The notes under the pieces were generated by a model. That model saw only the letters and a list, made by a program, of their open reading frames with translations, did no database searches and had not been told where the DNA came from. A stretch of DNA of 64,000 nucleotides from Thinopyrum elongatum (Eukaryota > Streptophyta > Magnoliopsida > Poales > Poaceae), in contig CM022297.1 of NCBI GenBank assembly GCA_011799875.1, positions 72,987,868 to 73,051,867 of the forward strand, written 5' to 3'. This document shows, one piece after another, positions 35,101 through 46,855 of the stretch (position 1 is the first letter of the stretch; each line of letters starts with the position of its first letter). The position numbers were made by a program, and so were the translations under genes.

Positions 35101-36287
35101 CGGAGTTTGAGCACTAGTGGAAACGGAGCTAGGAGGCACGGGGAGGCACGCACGCGTGCTCGTTGGGCTCCTGGGAGCACCAGAAGCATGGCGGAGGCCT
35201 CAGGTGATCGCGACAAGGGCTATGGCCATGGCCACGAGCTCATCGGCGGCGAACAGAGCTCGGGCGTGGCAGCAGCTAGCTATGGCGCGTGAAGAAGCTA
35301 ACGGAGGGAAGCAGGAGATGGAGAAGCTCACCGAGCAACACGCCGATGGCCCTTGGAAGTTTAGGAGCAGCAGATCATCACCGGAGAAGAAGGGGATCAC
35401 CGGTGGCCGAAGCAAAAGGAACGGCTCGATCCTGGCGTAGCAGAGCTCTCCTGCTCATGCTCGTGGTCGAGATCGAGGTAGTCGAGGTCGGCAAAGGCGA
35501 CGGACAGGACGACGAGGCGATGCGGTGGCCGTGGCCGCGTGGACGACGGAGAACGGCGGCGACCATGTTCGGCCTCGACGGATCTGAGGGAGAGGAGGAG
35601 TGGAGCGAGCGAGGGGAGAGGGAGGAGTGAACGAGGAGGACCAGGGGGGAGGCACTAGCCTCGGCCTTATCCCCTCGACGAGCCGTGGCATCGGTGGATG
35701 TCGCGCTGTCGACGCGCTGCCAGCGCGCGCGCGCTCATCCATGGCGGTGGCGACAGCGCGATGGAGAGAGAGGGAGATGGGCCGGCTCAGGCACTGTGCA
35801 CTTGGGCCAGTGCACAGTGGCCCTTTTTCTCTTTTATTTTTCTGCTTTTTCTTTTTACAGAGAGGGTTGGGTAATATTTTGTGCTATCAAATGATGTTGC
35901 AAAAATGTGAAACTAGGTCACTTTAGTGCATTGCAATATCCAGCACTACCACAAAAAGTTTGGGCATTTTTGGATCCCTTTTGAATTTATTCAAAACGAA
36001 TAGGGCATTTAAGTGCTGTTTTGGCTCTATTAAAAAGCATTAGGCCCATTTAGAGTTGATGGTGATGTTGTGTTCCTTAACAGCAAATAGTTTTAGATTA
36101 TTTGCTATAAGGTGAACATTTTTCCAACATGTTTTGAGCAACTTCATTTTGCACTTTTGAATTTTGAGTTGATTTTCACAGAAGGATTAGTATTGAATCT
36201 TTAACCATTGTGACTAAGCACTGCAAATGAGGATGACTTGGCATTATTAGCATATGATCACAGAGGTTATTACACAGGGGTGTTACA
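32102..36287 (-). repeat. 3' LTR of element D (4.2 kb)
   Basis: On the minus strand TGTAACACCCCTGTGTAATA (36287) to GGGGGTGTCACA (32102). Related to but clearly diverged from the C LTRs, so D belongs to a different subfamily. Its GC-rich middle (34860-35800) yields only spurious ORFs. Confidence 0.88.
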
Positions 36288-36325
36288 AATTCTCCTCCTC
36301 TAAAAGAAATTCTCGTCCCGAGAAT

Positions 36326-38106
36326 TTAGGAGGTAGAAGGAAATAGGTTGGGATATTCTTCTCGAAGATGATTCTCGCTTTCCCAAGTGGCTTCATCTTC
36401 AGTGTGATTCGACCACTGCACTTTCAGGAATTTTGTCATCTTCTGGCGAGTTCGACATTCAGCTTCATCGAGAATACGGATCGGATGCTCCTTATAGGAT
36501 AGGTCATCTTGCAATTCGAGCATCTCGTGATCCACTGCTCGGTGCGGAGATTCTTTGAAGCAACGACGAAGTTGCGACACATGGAAGACGTCATGGATAT
36601 GAGAGAATTGCGGCGGCAACTCCAATTTATATGCCACCTGTCCATGTCTAGCAACAATGCGAAAGGGGCCAATGTAGCGTGGAGCTAGCTTGCCCTTGAT
36701 TTTGGAACGGTGAGTGCCCTTCATAGGAGTGAAATGCAGATAAGCTTGATCACCAGGTTGATAAGTCAAGCCCCATCGTTTGCGATCATAGTTGCTCTTC
36801 TGGCGGTCCTGAGCCGCCTTGAGATTTTCTCGGACAATTCGGACTTGTTCTTCGGCGTGTTGAATAATGTCCGGTCCCACGAGCGGTCGTTCCCTAGTTT
36901 CTGTCCAATTCAGAGGGGTTCGACACTTACGTCCATAAAGTACTTCAAAGGGGGACATTTTCAAGCTGGCTTGATAGCTGTTGTTATAAGAGAATTCGGC
37001 AAACGGAAGAGATTCTTCCCACTTCTTACCGAACGATATAACACAAGCCCGAAGCATATCTTCAAGCACTTGATTTACTCGCTCGACTTGGCCTTGGGAT
37101 TGGGGATGATAAGCTGAACTCCAGTTAATGTGAGTTCCCATAGCTTCTTGGAAACTTTCCCAGAACTTGGAGGTGAAAAGACCGCCACGGTCCGAACTGA
37201 TCTCTTTCGGAATACCGTGGAGTGAAACAATTCTGGAGATATATAACTCTGCTAACTGACTAGCAGTGGTTTCCTTGACAGGCAGTAAGTGTGCAACTTT
37301 AGAAAGTTGGTCGACGACGACAAGAATAGCATCGTGACCCTTCTGTGACTTGGGAAGGCCAGTAATGAAATCCATTTGCACTTTATCCCATTTCCACAAA
37401 GGAATAGGAAGCGGTTGCAGAATTCCAGCAGGCTTGTGATGTTCTACTTTCACGCAATGGCAAACGTCACATTTAGCAACATATCAAGCAATATCCTGCT
37501 TCATTTTGGACCACCAGTACCTTTGACGAAGATCACGATACATCTTGGTGCTACCCGGATGGATAGACAACGGTGTATCATGTGCCTCCTTCATGACTTT
37601 GTCAGTCATAAGTTCGAAGCGCGGTACCACAATGCGGTCTCTGAAATACAAGGTCCCATCTTCAGCAACCGAGAAATCCCTGTACTTCTCAAGGTGAAGC
37701 TTTTTCTTCATCAGATCTACTTCGGCATCTTTAGCTTGCGCATACTTAACAACCTTTTCAAGATCTGGCTGCACGACAAGGTTATTAAGAGAACCCTGCG
37801 GAACGATTCGAAGGTTCAACTTGCGCAGTTCTTCATAAAGATGGGGTTGAGCTCGCTTAACCATGAGGTTATTACAGTAGGACTTGCGGCTCAAGGCATC
37901 AGCCATCACATTAGCCTTGCCCGGGGTATATGAAATACCACAGTCATAGTCCGTAATTGTTTCCAACCATCGCTGTTGACGGAGATTAAGTTCCGGCTGA
38001 GTAAACAAATACTTCAAGCTTTGATGATCAGTATATACCTCACACCGATTACCAAGAAGGTAGTGTCGCCATAGCTTCAATGCATAGATCATCTCTCGAA
38101 GGGTGC
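36326..38106 (-). pseudogene. C-terminal pol of chromovirus D: RNase H end, integrase, chromodomain
   Basis: One minus-strand frame starts abruptly within RNase H ([13 protein letters not shown]) and runs to TGA 36326-36328, with one internal TGA at 37484-37486 where element C has Cys (DIAC). The integrase zinc finger keeps both His ([11 protein letters not shown]) and the first Cys pair is lost with the stop. Catalytic D, D, E blocks ([26 protein letters not shown]) are intact, as is the chromodomain (EDEATWESENH). Everything upstream (RT, protease, gag) is deleted. The breakpoint near 38093-38106 joins sequence absent from C, ending YHEAPFER. Confidence 0.88.
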
Positions 38107-38453
38107 CTCGTGATAACACACAAAGCCATGGGCATAGGATACTTCGGAATCAGGAATGTACAGGAGAGTCAGGTTCCGATCCTATGGAACTGTGGAGGGG
38201 CGTCGATCAAAAGTAGGGAGATCGGTGGCATAGTACCGGTCATGACAACAATTTAGCAGTGTAATAGATACTTAACAATAGCCGATGAAGACATACAGAT
38301 CCATACACAGAGTCGGGTACATGCGAATAGCATAACGGCGCAAATTTAAAAGCTAGATATGCTAAGCGGCGCGCAGGCACGCGGTAAGGAAGTACACCAC
38401 GCGACGTAGCAAAGGCTACATCAACGTCGGAAAGAACCACTGAAACGGGGTAA

Positions 38454-39191
38454 CTACAAGTGCAGACGACGAATGTTCATCGCGAAAAGATCCTGCTCTC
38501 CATGTGCACTCTGATGCAGAATCCGGTCTCGAGCTGGAAGAAGAGGTCCACGTGCGGGTGTGTGACCTCCAACAGCAGGCCAATCAATACCAGCATACAT
38601 CTAAGTCATGCGTGGGTAAAGGATGTACTCTGGATGTATCCCTACATGAACAGCTGGTAGCAACTGCGTCATAGCATCGTAGAGACGTGCTCGAGTGGCA
38701 AACAACTTGATGGCAAGAGCCCGAACAGTGCGATCCAGAGCCTGAGTGCACTGAATTAGAACCTGCGGGTCGTAACGATGAGGCTCGTATGGGGCGCAGC
38801 TAGCTGTGTAGTATCATATAGCATCTCCAGCAGGGGCATACGGAATGTATCGGAACTCAGAGGCATCCAAGCTAACGCTGTGCTCTCCTCGGAGATGTGC
38901 GACAGCAGAGTAGGCGGCATCATGGATTGCCATCTCAATCGTCACGCCGATACCATGGAAAAGGTGCAGCTCTGTGTCTGAGTCATCCTGCTGATCATAG
39001 ATACGAACATCAGCATGGTACTGCTCCTGGTTGAACACGCGGTAATCCTCGTAGACCATGTACTTGGGGTACCAGCGGTAGCCCAGTCTGGTTAGGAGGG
39101 CGATCAGGACAGCTGGAAAACCAGGGGTATCACGAGCCCAAGTGCGAAGCACGAGCTACGTCGCAGGGCGTGGTGGAAACAAACGATCCAT
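38454..39191 (-). pseudogene. Extra ORF of chromovirus D, 245 codons, unknown function
   Basis: From ATG 39191 (MDRLFPPRPAT) one minus-strand frame runs to TAG 38454-38456, interrupted only by TAG (39156-39158), TGA (38814-38816) and TAG (38601-38603). Conserved-looking text includes LIALLTRLGYRWYPKYMVYE, TELHLFHGIGVTIEMAIHDA, YDPQVLIQCTQALDRTVRAL and GIDWPAVGGHTPARGPLLPA. No gag, protease, polymerase or zinc-knuckle motif is present. It sits between the primer site and the pol remnant, in the element's sense orientation, where element C has only leader. It is therefore either an additional retrotransposon ORF or a captured host gene. Absence of frameshifts means it decayed only by point mutation. 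The function is unknown to me. Confidence 0.65.
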
Positions 39192-39567
39192 CTGCAGCAG
39201 AGGAAATTAAGGATTGTCAAATGACAATGAGAGGTATAATACAACTCAGAGAGAAAGGTTAAACAAAACAATGGAAAGGAAAATGATTATCAGACTAATC
39301 AGATTAATGGTAAGGAATAAGCACAGATATCCAGCTCTCCGGGTAGACAAGATTTACGAGATCCTAAGTGTCGGTGTTAGTAAAATTCATTTAACCCGAA
39401 TAGAAGAGAGATCAGAGCCCCAGAGTAAAGACGAGAAATAAAAGATCCTAATACCACCCAATTGGCGATGTGGGCCCGTAAGCCACACATCCAAGTTAGT
39501 AAATTAGTTTTTCGATGTCTAGACTCAACTTCGACCAAGGAATTGGAAGGGGGCTTCCTACAGGTAG

Positions 39568-39585
39568 TCGGCTCTGATACTAACC
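39568..39585 (-). other. Primer binding site of element D (tRNA-iMet, one mismatch)
   Basis: The minus strand reads TAGTATCAGAGCCGAC next to the 5' LTR end (TCACA), one change from the TGGTATCAGAGC of element C. The leader 39192-39567 aligns with C 25511-25700. Confidence 0.8.
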
Positions 39586-42273
39586 TGTGACGCCCCTGGC
39601 TTAAGCATGCACTAATCAAACACGCAAATGCACACGATCAAGCCTAAGGACTCACTTGAAGATATCACAACACAACTCTAAAACATAAACAAAGTCATAC
39701 AAGCTTTATATTACAAGCCAGGGGCCTCGAGGGCTCGAATACAAAAGCTCGCATACAAGCGTCAGTGGAAGCATCAGATATCTAAGTACAGATATAAAAA
39801 GAAAGACAGAATAAGCCTTTAAGAAGGTGGGGCAAAAGAAAACACTACGATCGAAAGGCGCAAGCCTCCTGCCTGGGACCCTCCGAACCTACTCCTGGTC
39901 GTCGGACGGCTCCTCGTAGTAGTACTCGCCAGGAGGGTAGTAGTAGTAGCCGTCGGCGGGGGCAGCTGGCTCAGGGACTCCGTCATCTAGTTGCATCAAA
40001 CGGATATGGGGAGAAAAAGAAAGCAAAGCAACCGTGAGTACTCATCCGAATTACTCAGCAAGCAAGGATCTACACTACATATGCAACATTTTCAAAGGAA
40101 AGGTTGTATATGTGGACTGGGTTGCAGAAATGCCAGATTAGAGGGAATAGCCTAGTCCTATCGAAGACTAGCATCTTCATCATCTTCAGCAGTCTTGCAG
40201 CATTAGAAGAGTGCAGAAAAACATAATGTAAAGTAATAGTAGTGTCATCAACCTCGCCCAGAGATCCTTCCTCGACTCCCTGCGAGAAAGCAATCCCAGA
40301 GCCATACTATCCAGTTATTATCTCAAGTGTCAGGTTCTAGTTGTATCGATCGGGATACAACTCCGAGTGTCCGTTACCGTAGGACAGGCTATCGATAGAT
40401 GTTTTCTTCCCTGCAGGGGTGCACCAACTTACCCACCACGCTCGATTAACTCCGGCCGGACACACTTTTCTGGGTCATGCCCGGCCTCGGCCAAACGACA
40501 CGCCGCAACCCGACCGAAAACTTAACAGAGAGGTCAGCACGCCGGACTAACCTATGCGCACAGGGGTCTTGGGCCTTCGCCCTGCGCACCCTGCACGCTG
40601 CGAGGACGCTTCGAAAGCAGACCTAGCCCCCTTAATACAAGCGCGGGCTTAACCAGTCCAATCCAGCCCGCGCTGCTCCTTGCTGACGTCTATTAAGCTT
40701 CGGCTGATGTATATGACACAGAACGCCCATACTATGCCCACGTGATGGTTAGTGCTATCGGGCCAGAGGCCCCTCGGATCAAATATCCAAACCGTTAGTG
40801 GATTAGGAGCGCTCGGTAACGAGCAGAGACTCACGATCGATGTGACCCCATCGCCCCGTCTCGAGGACTTGCTGCAAGGGCTAAAAATGCCCGGCCGCGC
40901 CTCGTAGTTATCTCGCGGGCACCCTCCAGGTCAACCCGTCTCCACATCACTCGCATCACATGCTCGCGCGGGTACCCCTCAGGGCCGACCCGTCTTTATC
41001 CAGTTTAATTAGTAACAATAGTGATGTAAAGGCAGTCCGTGTGGCTACCACATCAAGAAGGAATCCGAGGCATCACCCTCGTTGGATTCCCACCTGATGT
41101 AAACATCAAGGTGAACATAAGAGAAATCACCCTCGAGGTCCACACTTGAGGTGTTGCATGACAGCGTCGTTATCGAGAGTGGAAAAGGAGGAATCGCCCT
41201 CGATGACCACGACCGATTAACTAACCTACAAGGTTGTTATCAGAAGTGCTGACGAGGTATCACCCTCGGCACTCAATAGTAACCCAGTAGCATCGAGCAA
41301 CTAAAGGGGAAGTGATGTGCGGTGCCGGGGCCTGGTCTTCGATCCCATTGATCGGGTCTTCTGATAATCCAGCGAGGCAGTCAGGACAAAGTGGGGTCTC
41401 TGATGGGTCTCTACCCAGTCTATACTACACAGTTTAGGATAAACAGGTAGGTATCAACAGTAGTTACAAAAGCAGGCTATGCAACAGAAGTAGGATGAAC
41501 AGTAGTAGCAGCAGATTCTAATGCAAGCATAAGAGAGATAGAGTAGGCGATATCGGTATGGTCAAAATGGGGTGCTTGCCTGGAAGCTCTGCGGCAAGGG
41601 TCTGGTCGTCCACGATGTAGTCATACTCCAGGGTGGCGTCTGCCTCGGGGGCTACGTCGGAGTCAGGGTCTAACGAGAGAGAAGAGGGGGAGGAAACAGA
41701 TAAATACACAGCAAACAATGCAACACAGAGCATGCTATGCCTAGGATGGAGTGCAGGGTTGCCTAGAGATGCATCTAAGTCATTTTAGGATTAAAGTGGG
41801 ATTTATTAACCGGTGTACATGCACTATTCATCTACCGGAAATGGAAGGAAAGTTGCGGGTTCACCTACGTAGAGGGTTCCGACATGGAAACAGACGACAT
41901 GATTGGATTCGTCTCATCGTTCTGATTAACTTTCATGTAGAAAGTTTTTTATCCGAGCTACGGTTTATTTTATACGGATTTTCAAAGATTATAACATTTT
42001 CTGGAATTATTTTTATTAACAGAAATTCATTATGACATCAGCATTGCGTGGGGATGACATCAGCAGTCAACAGACTCGCTGACCAGGTCAAACCTGGCCT
42101 GTGGGTCCAGTGGGACCCACATGTTAGCCTCTGTTAGCTTAACAGTGGATTAAACTAACTAACAGGGTTAATTAAGGGTGCGGGCCCCTTATGTCAGTGA
42201 GTGATTTGGTTAAACTAATTACTTTTATTTATAAAAACATTTATTAGACTAATTACCAGAAGAGGGCCCACAT
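39586..42273 (-). repeat. 5' LTR of element D, truncated
   Basis: Matches 32102-34789 closely over 2.69 kb, then stops at CCCACAT, where the intact copy continues GTCAGTGGCTGGG. The first 1.5 kb of the LTR (minus-strand sense) is missing. Confidence 0.88.
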
Positions 42274-43332
42274 CACTGGAAGCCATGAAGGAGGAAGCCG
42301 GAGGGAGCCATCATCACCATGGAGGCTAAGGACCAGAGGGAGAACCTCTCCCCATCTAGGGGGGAGGCCATGGAGGAGGCACAAGGGGGAGACTCTCTCC
42401 CCCTCTCTCTTGGTGGCGCTGGAGTGCCGCCGGGGGAACCATCGCCGCGGTGATCGTCTTCATCAACATCACCTTCTTCATCACCGTCCTCATCTCTTTT
42501 AAGCGGTCCACTCTCCCGCACCCCGCTGTAATCCCCTACTTGAACATGGTGCTTTATGCCACATATTATGATCCAATGATGTGTTGCCATCCTATGATGT
42601 TTTGAGTAGATTTCTTTTGTCTTTTGGGTTGATTGATGATCTAGATTGGTTTGAGTTGTATGTTTTATAATAGTGTTGTCCTATGGTTCCCTCCGTGCCG
42701 CGCACACGTGAGGGATCCCCGCTGTAGGGTTTGCAATATGTTCATGATTCGCTTATAGTGGGTTGCTAGAGTGACAGAAGCTTAAACCCGAGTAATGGGG
42801 TTGTTTGCGTATGGGAGTAAAGAGGACTTGATACCTTAATGCTATGGTTGGGTTTTACCTTAATGATATTTAGTAGTTGCGGATGCTTGCTAGAGTTCCA
42901 ATCATAAGTGCATATGATCCAAGTAGAGAAAGTATGTTAGCTTATGCCTCTCCCCCATATAAAATTGCAATATTGATTACCGATCTTGTTAACGATTGCC
43001 TAGGACAATTTTGCACACCGTTCCATCATTATTCCACACTCGCTATTTGTAATATATTGTGATATATTTTAACTTTATGATAACAGCACCTATTTTTATA
43101 TTTTAGTTCTTCAACATCATGCAAAGCTATCCTCTTCATACCCACAACGTAGTTTTATTTCTCGTTTCTAGATGGAAGCAAATGTTCGGTGTACGTAGAG
43201 TCGTATCAGTGGCAGATTGGACATGAGAGAATATTGATATTACCTTTAGCTCCTTGTGGGTTTGACACTCCATACTTATCACTTCCACCTTTGGAAATTT
43301 CTACGATGATTCCTTGCACTTGGGGATTATCA
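42271..43332 (+). repeat. LTR of element B, 5' truncated
   Basis: Aligns with 47319-48378 of the solo LTR from CATCACTGGAAGCCATGAAG to GGGGATTATCA. It contains the sequence CCTCTCTCTTGGTGGCG and a long A/T-rich end. About 460 bp of the LTR start is lost at the junction with element D. Confidence 0.88.
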
Positions 43333-43342
43333 AGCTCTTTTC

Positions 43343-43360
43343 TGGCGCCGTTGCCGGGGA
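43343..43360 (+). other. Primer binding site of element B (tRNA-Asp)
   Basis: TGGCGCCGTTGCCGGGGA, 10 bp after the LTR end, identical to element A, with the same AGCTCTTTTC spacer. Confidence 0.9.
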
Positions 43361-46300
43361 GAAATGGCGTGGGGTTGATATTCTCGTGTGTGCTTGTTTG
43401 CTTTCTTCACTAAGTAGATTTTGTTTTCCCTTTTGTTTTTGTTTTCTTTACTTGTGAGTGAAACAAACAAATTTTTTTTAAAGAATGCAAACTACAAAAA
43501 AAAATTACTTGCCTCTTATGCCTAAAAACTTCTTCAAAAAGAGAAGTGATTGGAAGGTTATGCATTGGAGAAGTAAGGGTCGACCTTGAACACTTGTGTT
43601 CATGCTCATGGAAACAATGTAGAATTTTTCATGGAAGTTTATCAAATATAATTATCCCCATGTATATATCCATTGTATTATAAAAATAATGTGCCAAGAT
43701 TTGGCTTTAGGATGATTAGATTGCTTGTTTGCTATGTGTGGTGCAAAAACAGAAACTTTGGCTATAGTGCGTGAATTTACATTTTTTACTGGAACGTCAA
43801 AAGTTTTTGTAATTTTTACAAAGTAATGCTATGCAAATTTTTTATTTTTTCCTATTTTTTCAGAATTTTTTAGAGTTACATAAGTATGGTCAATGTTCAG
43901 ATTGCTACAGACTATCCTGTTTTTGACTTCTATGTGTTGTTCGCTTATTTTGATGAATCTATGGGTTGTATCGGGGGGTATGAACCATGGTGAAGTTGGA
44001 ATAAAGTAGATATAATGCTAGTATGAAATTGGAATGAGTTTACAACAGTACCTAAATGTAGTGATTTGCTTTATTATACTAACGAATCTCACGAGGGTTT
44101 TGTTAAGTTTTGTGTGGATGAAGTGTTTGAAGATCGAGGAGTTATCGATATAAGAAGGATGAGGAGAGGCAAGAGTTCAAGCTTGGGGATGCCCAAGGCA
44201 CCCCAAGTAAATATTTCAGGGATACTCAAGCATCTAAGCTTGGGGATGCCCCGGAAGTCATCCCATCTTTCTTCTTCAACAATTATCGGTATACCTCGGT
44301 TTTTGTTTTGTTCACATGATATGCGTTTTTTTTTTCTTTTCCTTTTTGCACCATGCTATTATGAGATATTCCTTCATTGATTTATAGAATGCTTCATGCG
44401 CTTCACTTAAATATTTTGAGTATGGCTCTATAGAATGCTCTTTGTGCTTCACTTAAATCTTTTGAGTATGGCTTTATAGAATGCTCTGTGTGCTTCACTT
44501 AAATCTTTTGAGTATGGCTTTATAGAATGCTCTGTGTGCTTCACTTAAATCTTTTGAGTATGGCTTTATAGAATGCTTCGTGTGCTTCACTTATATATTT
44601 TGAGCTTGGATATTGGTCAATCTATATTAATTGTAGAATGCTCTATGAACTTCACTTATATCTTTTGGATTATGAATAAAATTTTCATCAAAATTGGGCT
44701 TGGAAGAGTATCATTAAAATATCACTGCTTAGGTAAAAAGCTTTTAAGAAAAGTTCTTGTGTAGAGACAACATAATATTTATACTTACTGTTTTTGTGTG
44801 TTCACATGATTAAGGTACTGTAGTAATCATGTTTTATAGTTTTTGTTTCAATAAAGTAAAGCCTTTGGGATGGTGTGGATGATAGTTGACTTGATTCTGT
44901 GCAAAAACAGAAACGTTTGCTCTCAGTCCAGGAATTTTCAAAATTCACTGGGACGTGATTTTGATCTGAAGTTTTTTCACATGATTGATATACAAATTTT
45001 CTACGTTGTCCTAATTTATCAGAATTTTTAAAGTTACATAAGTATGAGAACAATTCAGGTCTTCGCAGACTATTCTGTTTTTGACAGATTCAGTTTTCAG
45101 TGCATAGTTTGCTTGTTTTAGTGTTTCCGTAGCTTATATTAAGTGATATAAATTGTGGAAATGATAGAGTACAGTAGGAATTATGTGGAAACAATTATGA
45201 ATCTTGTATTGACAGTACCCAAGTGAATGATTTGTTTTATTATACTAACGGAGCTCATGAGTTTTCTGTTGAGTTTTGAGTGATTGAAGTTTTCAAGGTT
45301 TGGGTGAGATGTTGATATGAGGAGATTAAGGAGTAGAAAGACCCTAAGCTTGGGGATGCCCAAGGCACCCCAAGGTAATATTCAAGGAAGACTCAAGCGC
45401 CTAAGCTTGGGGATGCCCCGAAAGGCATCCCCTCTTTCGTCTTCAAAACTATAGGTGTACCTTACTTGGAGATATATTTTTAGTCATCACATGATATGTG
45501 TTTTGCTTGGAGCGTATTTTCATTTTACTACATGTTTGAATAAAATCATCGGATCTGAAATTTTTAATAAGAGAGAGTCCTCGCATGGCTATTTAACTAT
45601 TTAATTACGCATTGATTTTCACTTATATCTTTTTGGAGTAGTTTTGTCATTTACTCTCATGCTTCACTTATATCCTATGAGTAAATGGTTGAATGAATTG
45701 AATACCATAATTCTGAAATTATATATGTTTCATATGCTTATCCCATGGGGAGTAATAATTCACATATAAGAAGTGTAGGTGGTAAAATTTATTGAAAGTT
45801 AGCAAACTCAACACTGGTCACTTGAACAATTCATGAAAGAATATTGAAGGAAGAGAGATTTCACATATAAATGTACTATCTTGGACATCTTCTATGATTG
45901 TGAGCCCCATTAATTATTTTCAAACTTGAGCAAATTAGTTGAAGTTGGACAAGGAAGACAACATAATGAGTTATGATTGGGTATATTTGTATAGAAGTTA
46001 TATTGTTATGTATCCTCCAACATGTGGTGCTTGCATAGGATCTTTTGCTAGCCTTCACCTATACTAAGCGGGAACACTGCTTGTGCATCCAAATCCTTAA
46101 ACCCAAAGTTATTCCATATGATTCCACCTTACCTACCTATATGCGGTATTTTCCTGCCATTCCAAGTAAATTTGCATGTGCCAAACTCTAAATCTTCAAA
46201 TAATAATCTGTTTTGTATGCCCAAATCGCTCATGAAGCGACAGGGGGCTGTCAACACCTTCCATGCTAGGTGGGTTATTCTCACATTGAGTGTTTATTCG

Positions 46301-46640
46301 CTTGTCATTCACAAGAAAGTGGCTGGTAATTGGGATGCCCAGTCCTATGATTAAAATCAAAATATAATAATAAAACAAAACTCCCCCAGATTGTTGTTGG
46401 TATGGAGGGCACCCGAGGATTCGGCTAGCCATGGCTTGTGTTTGTTGGTGGAGGGGGAGTAAAACTTGTACTAAGTAGAGATACTACTTGTGCATCCAAA
46501 AACCCTTAAACCCCGTTCCTTGCCATGAGTGTCCACCATATCTACCTATGGATTGCATAAGATCCTTCAAATAAGTTGTCATCGGTGCATAAAGCAATAA
46601 AAATTGCTCCTAAATATGTTTGATCTTTTAATGTAAAGGA
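43361..46640 (+). other. Noncoding interior of element B with paired motifs and hairpins
   Basis: Two blocks end in pairs of AAGCTTGGGGATGCC 57 bp apart (44179 and 44236; 45346 and 45403). The second motif of each forms a hairpin: 45409-45432 has a 9-bp stem GGGGATGCC/GGCATCCCC, and 44243-44264 has 8 bp with one mismatch. Between the blocks lies a 46-bp minisatellite. No ORF longer than about 100 codons occurs. Confidence 0.7.
44385..44614 (+). repeat. 46-bp minisatellite, five copies
   Basis: TAGAATGCTCTGTGTGCTTC plus ACTTAAATCTTTTGAGTATG starts at 44385, 44431, 44477, 44523 and 44569, an exact 46-bp period, with a diverged sixth copy at 44632. It lies in the interior of element B. Confidence 0.95.
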
Positions 46641-46855
46641 AAATAAGCATTGTACGAACTTGTGATGGTAAAGAAATAAAAGCGACGGACTACATAAAAA
46701 AGGTTGCTATCACAAAGGGCAATACAACGTGACGTTCCTTTATGTCGAGGTGACGATTGACATTGATTACGTCGGCTCGATGAAGCGACGACATGTGTAG
46801 TGTAGGCCGGCATCCATGGAAACAACGAGGTTGGAACAGTTTGACACCAGCGCGA

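Larger units (their letters stand above)
32102..42273 (-). mobile_element. Element D: minus-strand chromovirus with internal deletion and extra ORF
   Basis: Inverted relative of element C. On the minus strand the order is truncated 5' LTR (42273-39586), tRNA-iMet primer site, leader, an extra ORF (39191-38454), second leader part, a large deletion, C-terminal pol (38106-36326), polypurine tract and full 3' LTR (36287-32102). Gag, protease and reverse transcriptase are absent. It is inserted in the C 3' LTR after AAAGA. Its outer end is fused to element B at 42271-42273, so no second target copy survives. Confidence 0.88.
42271..46640 (+). mobile_element. Element B: truncated relative of element A
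   Basis: Holds the last 1.06 kb of an LTR (42271-43332), a tRNA-Asp primer site and about 3.2 kb of interior with no ORF of note. Its interior shares with A the tandem blocks with paired polypurine-like motifs and the 46080-46440 stretch. The 3' LTR is missing: the sequence fades near 46590-46640 into an unrelated gypsy fragment. The right edge is approximate. Confidence 0.75.

Noticed and set aside
38240..38440. 66-residue minus-strand ORF in element D leader
   Set aside because: The homologous stretch in element C (25878-26087) is also only partly open and lies before the gag start; no conserved start or domain.
44385..44660. 46-bp spaced repeats as a CRISPR-like array
   Set aside because: The units are contiguous without unique spacers and the genome is a plant's; it is a minisatellite.
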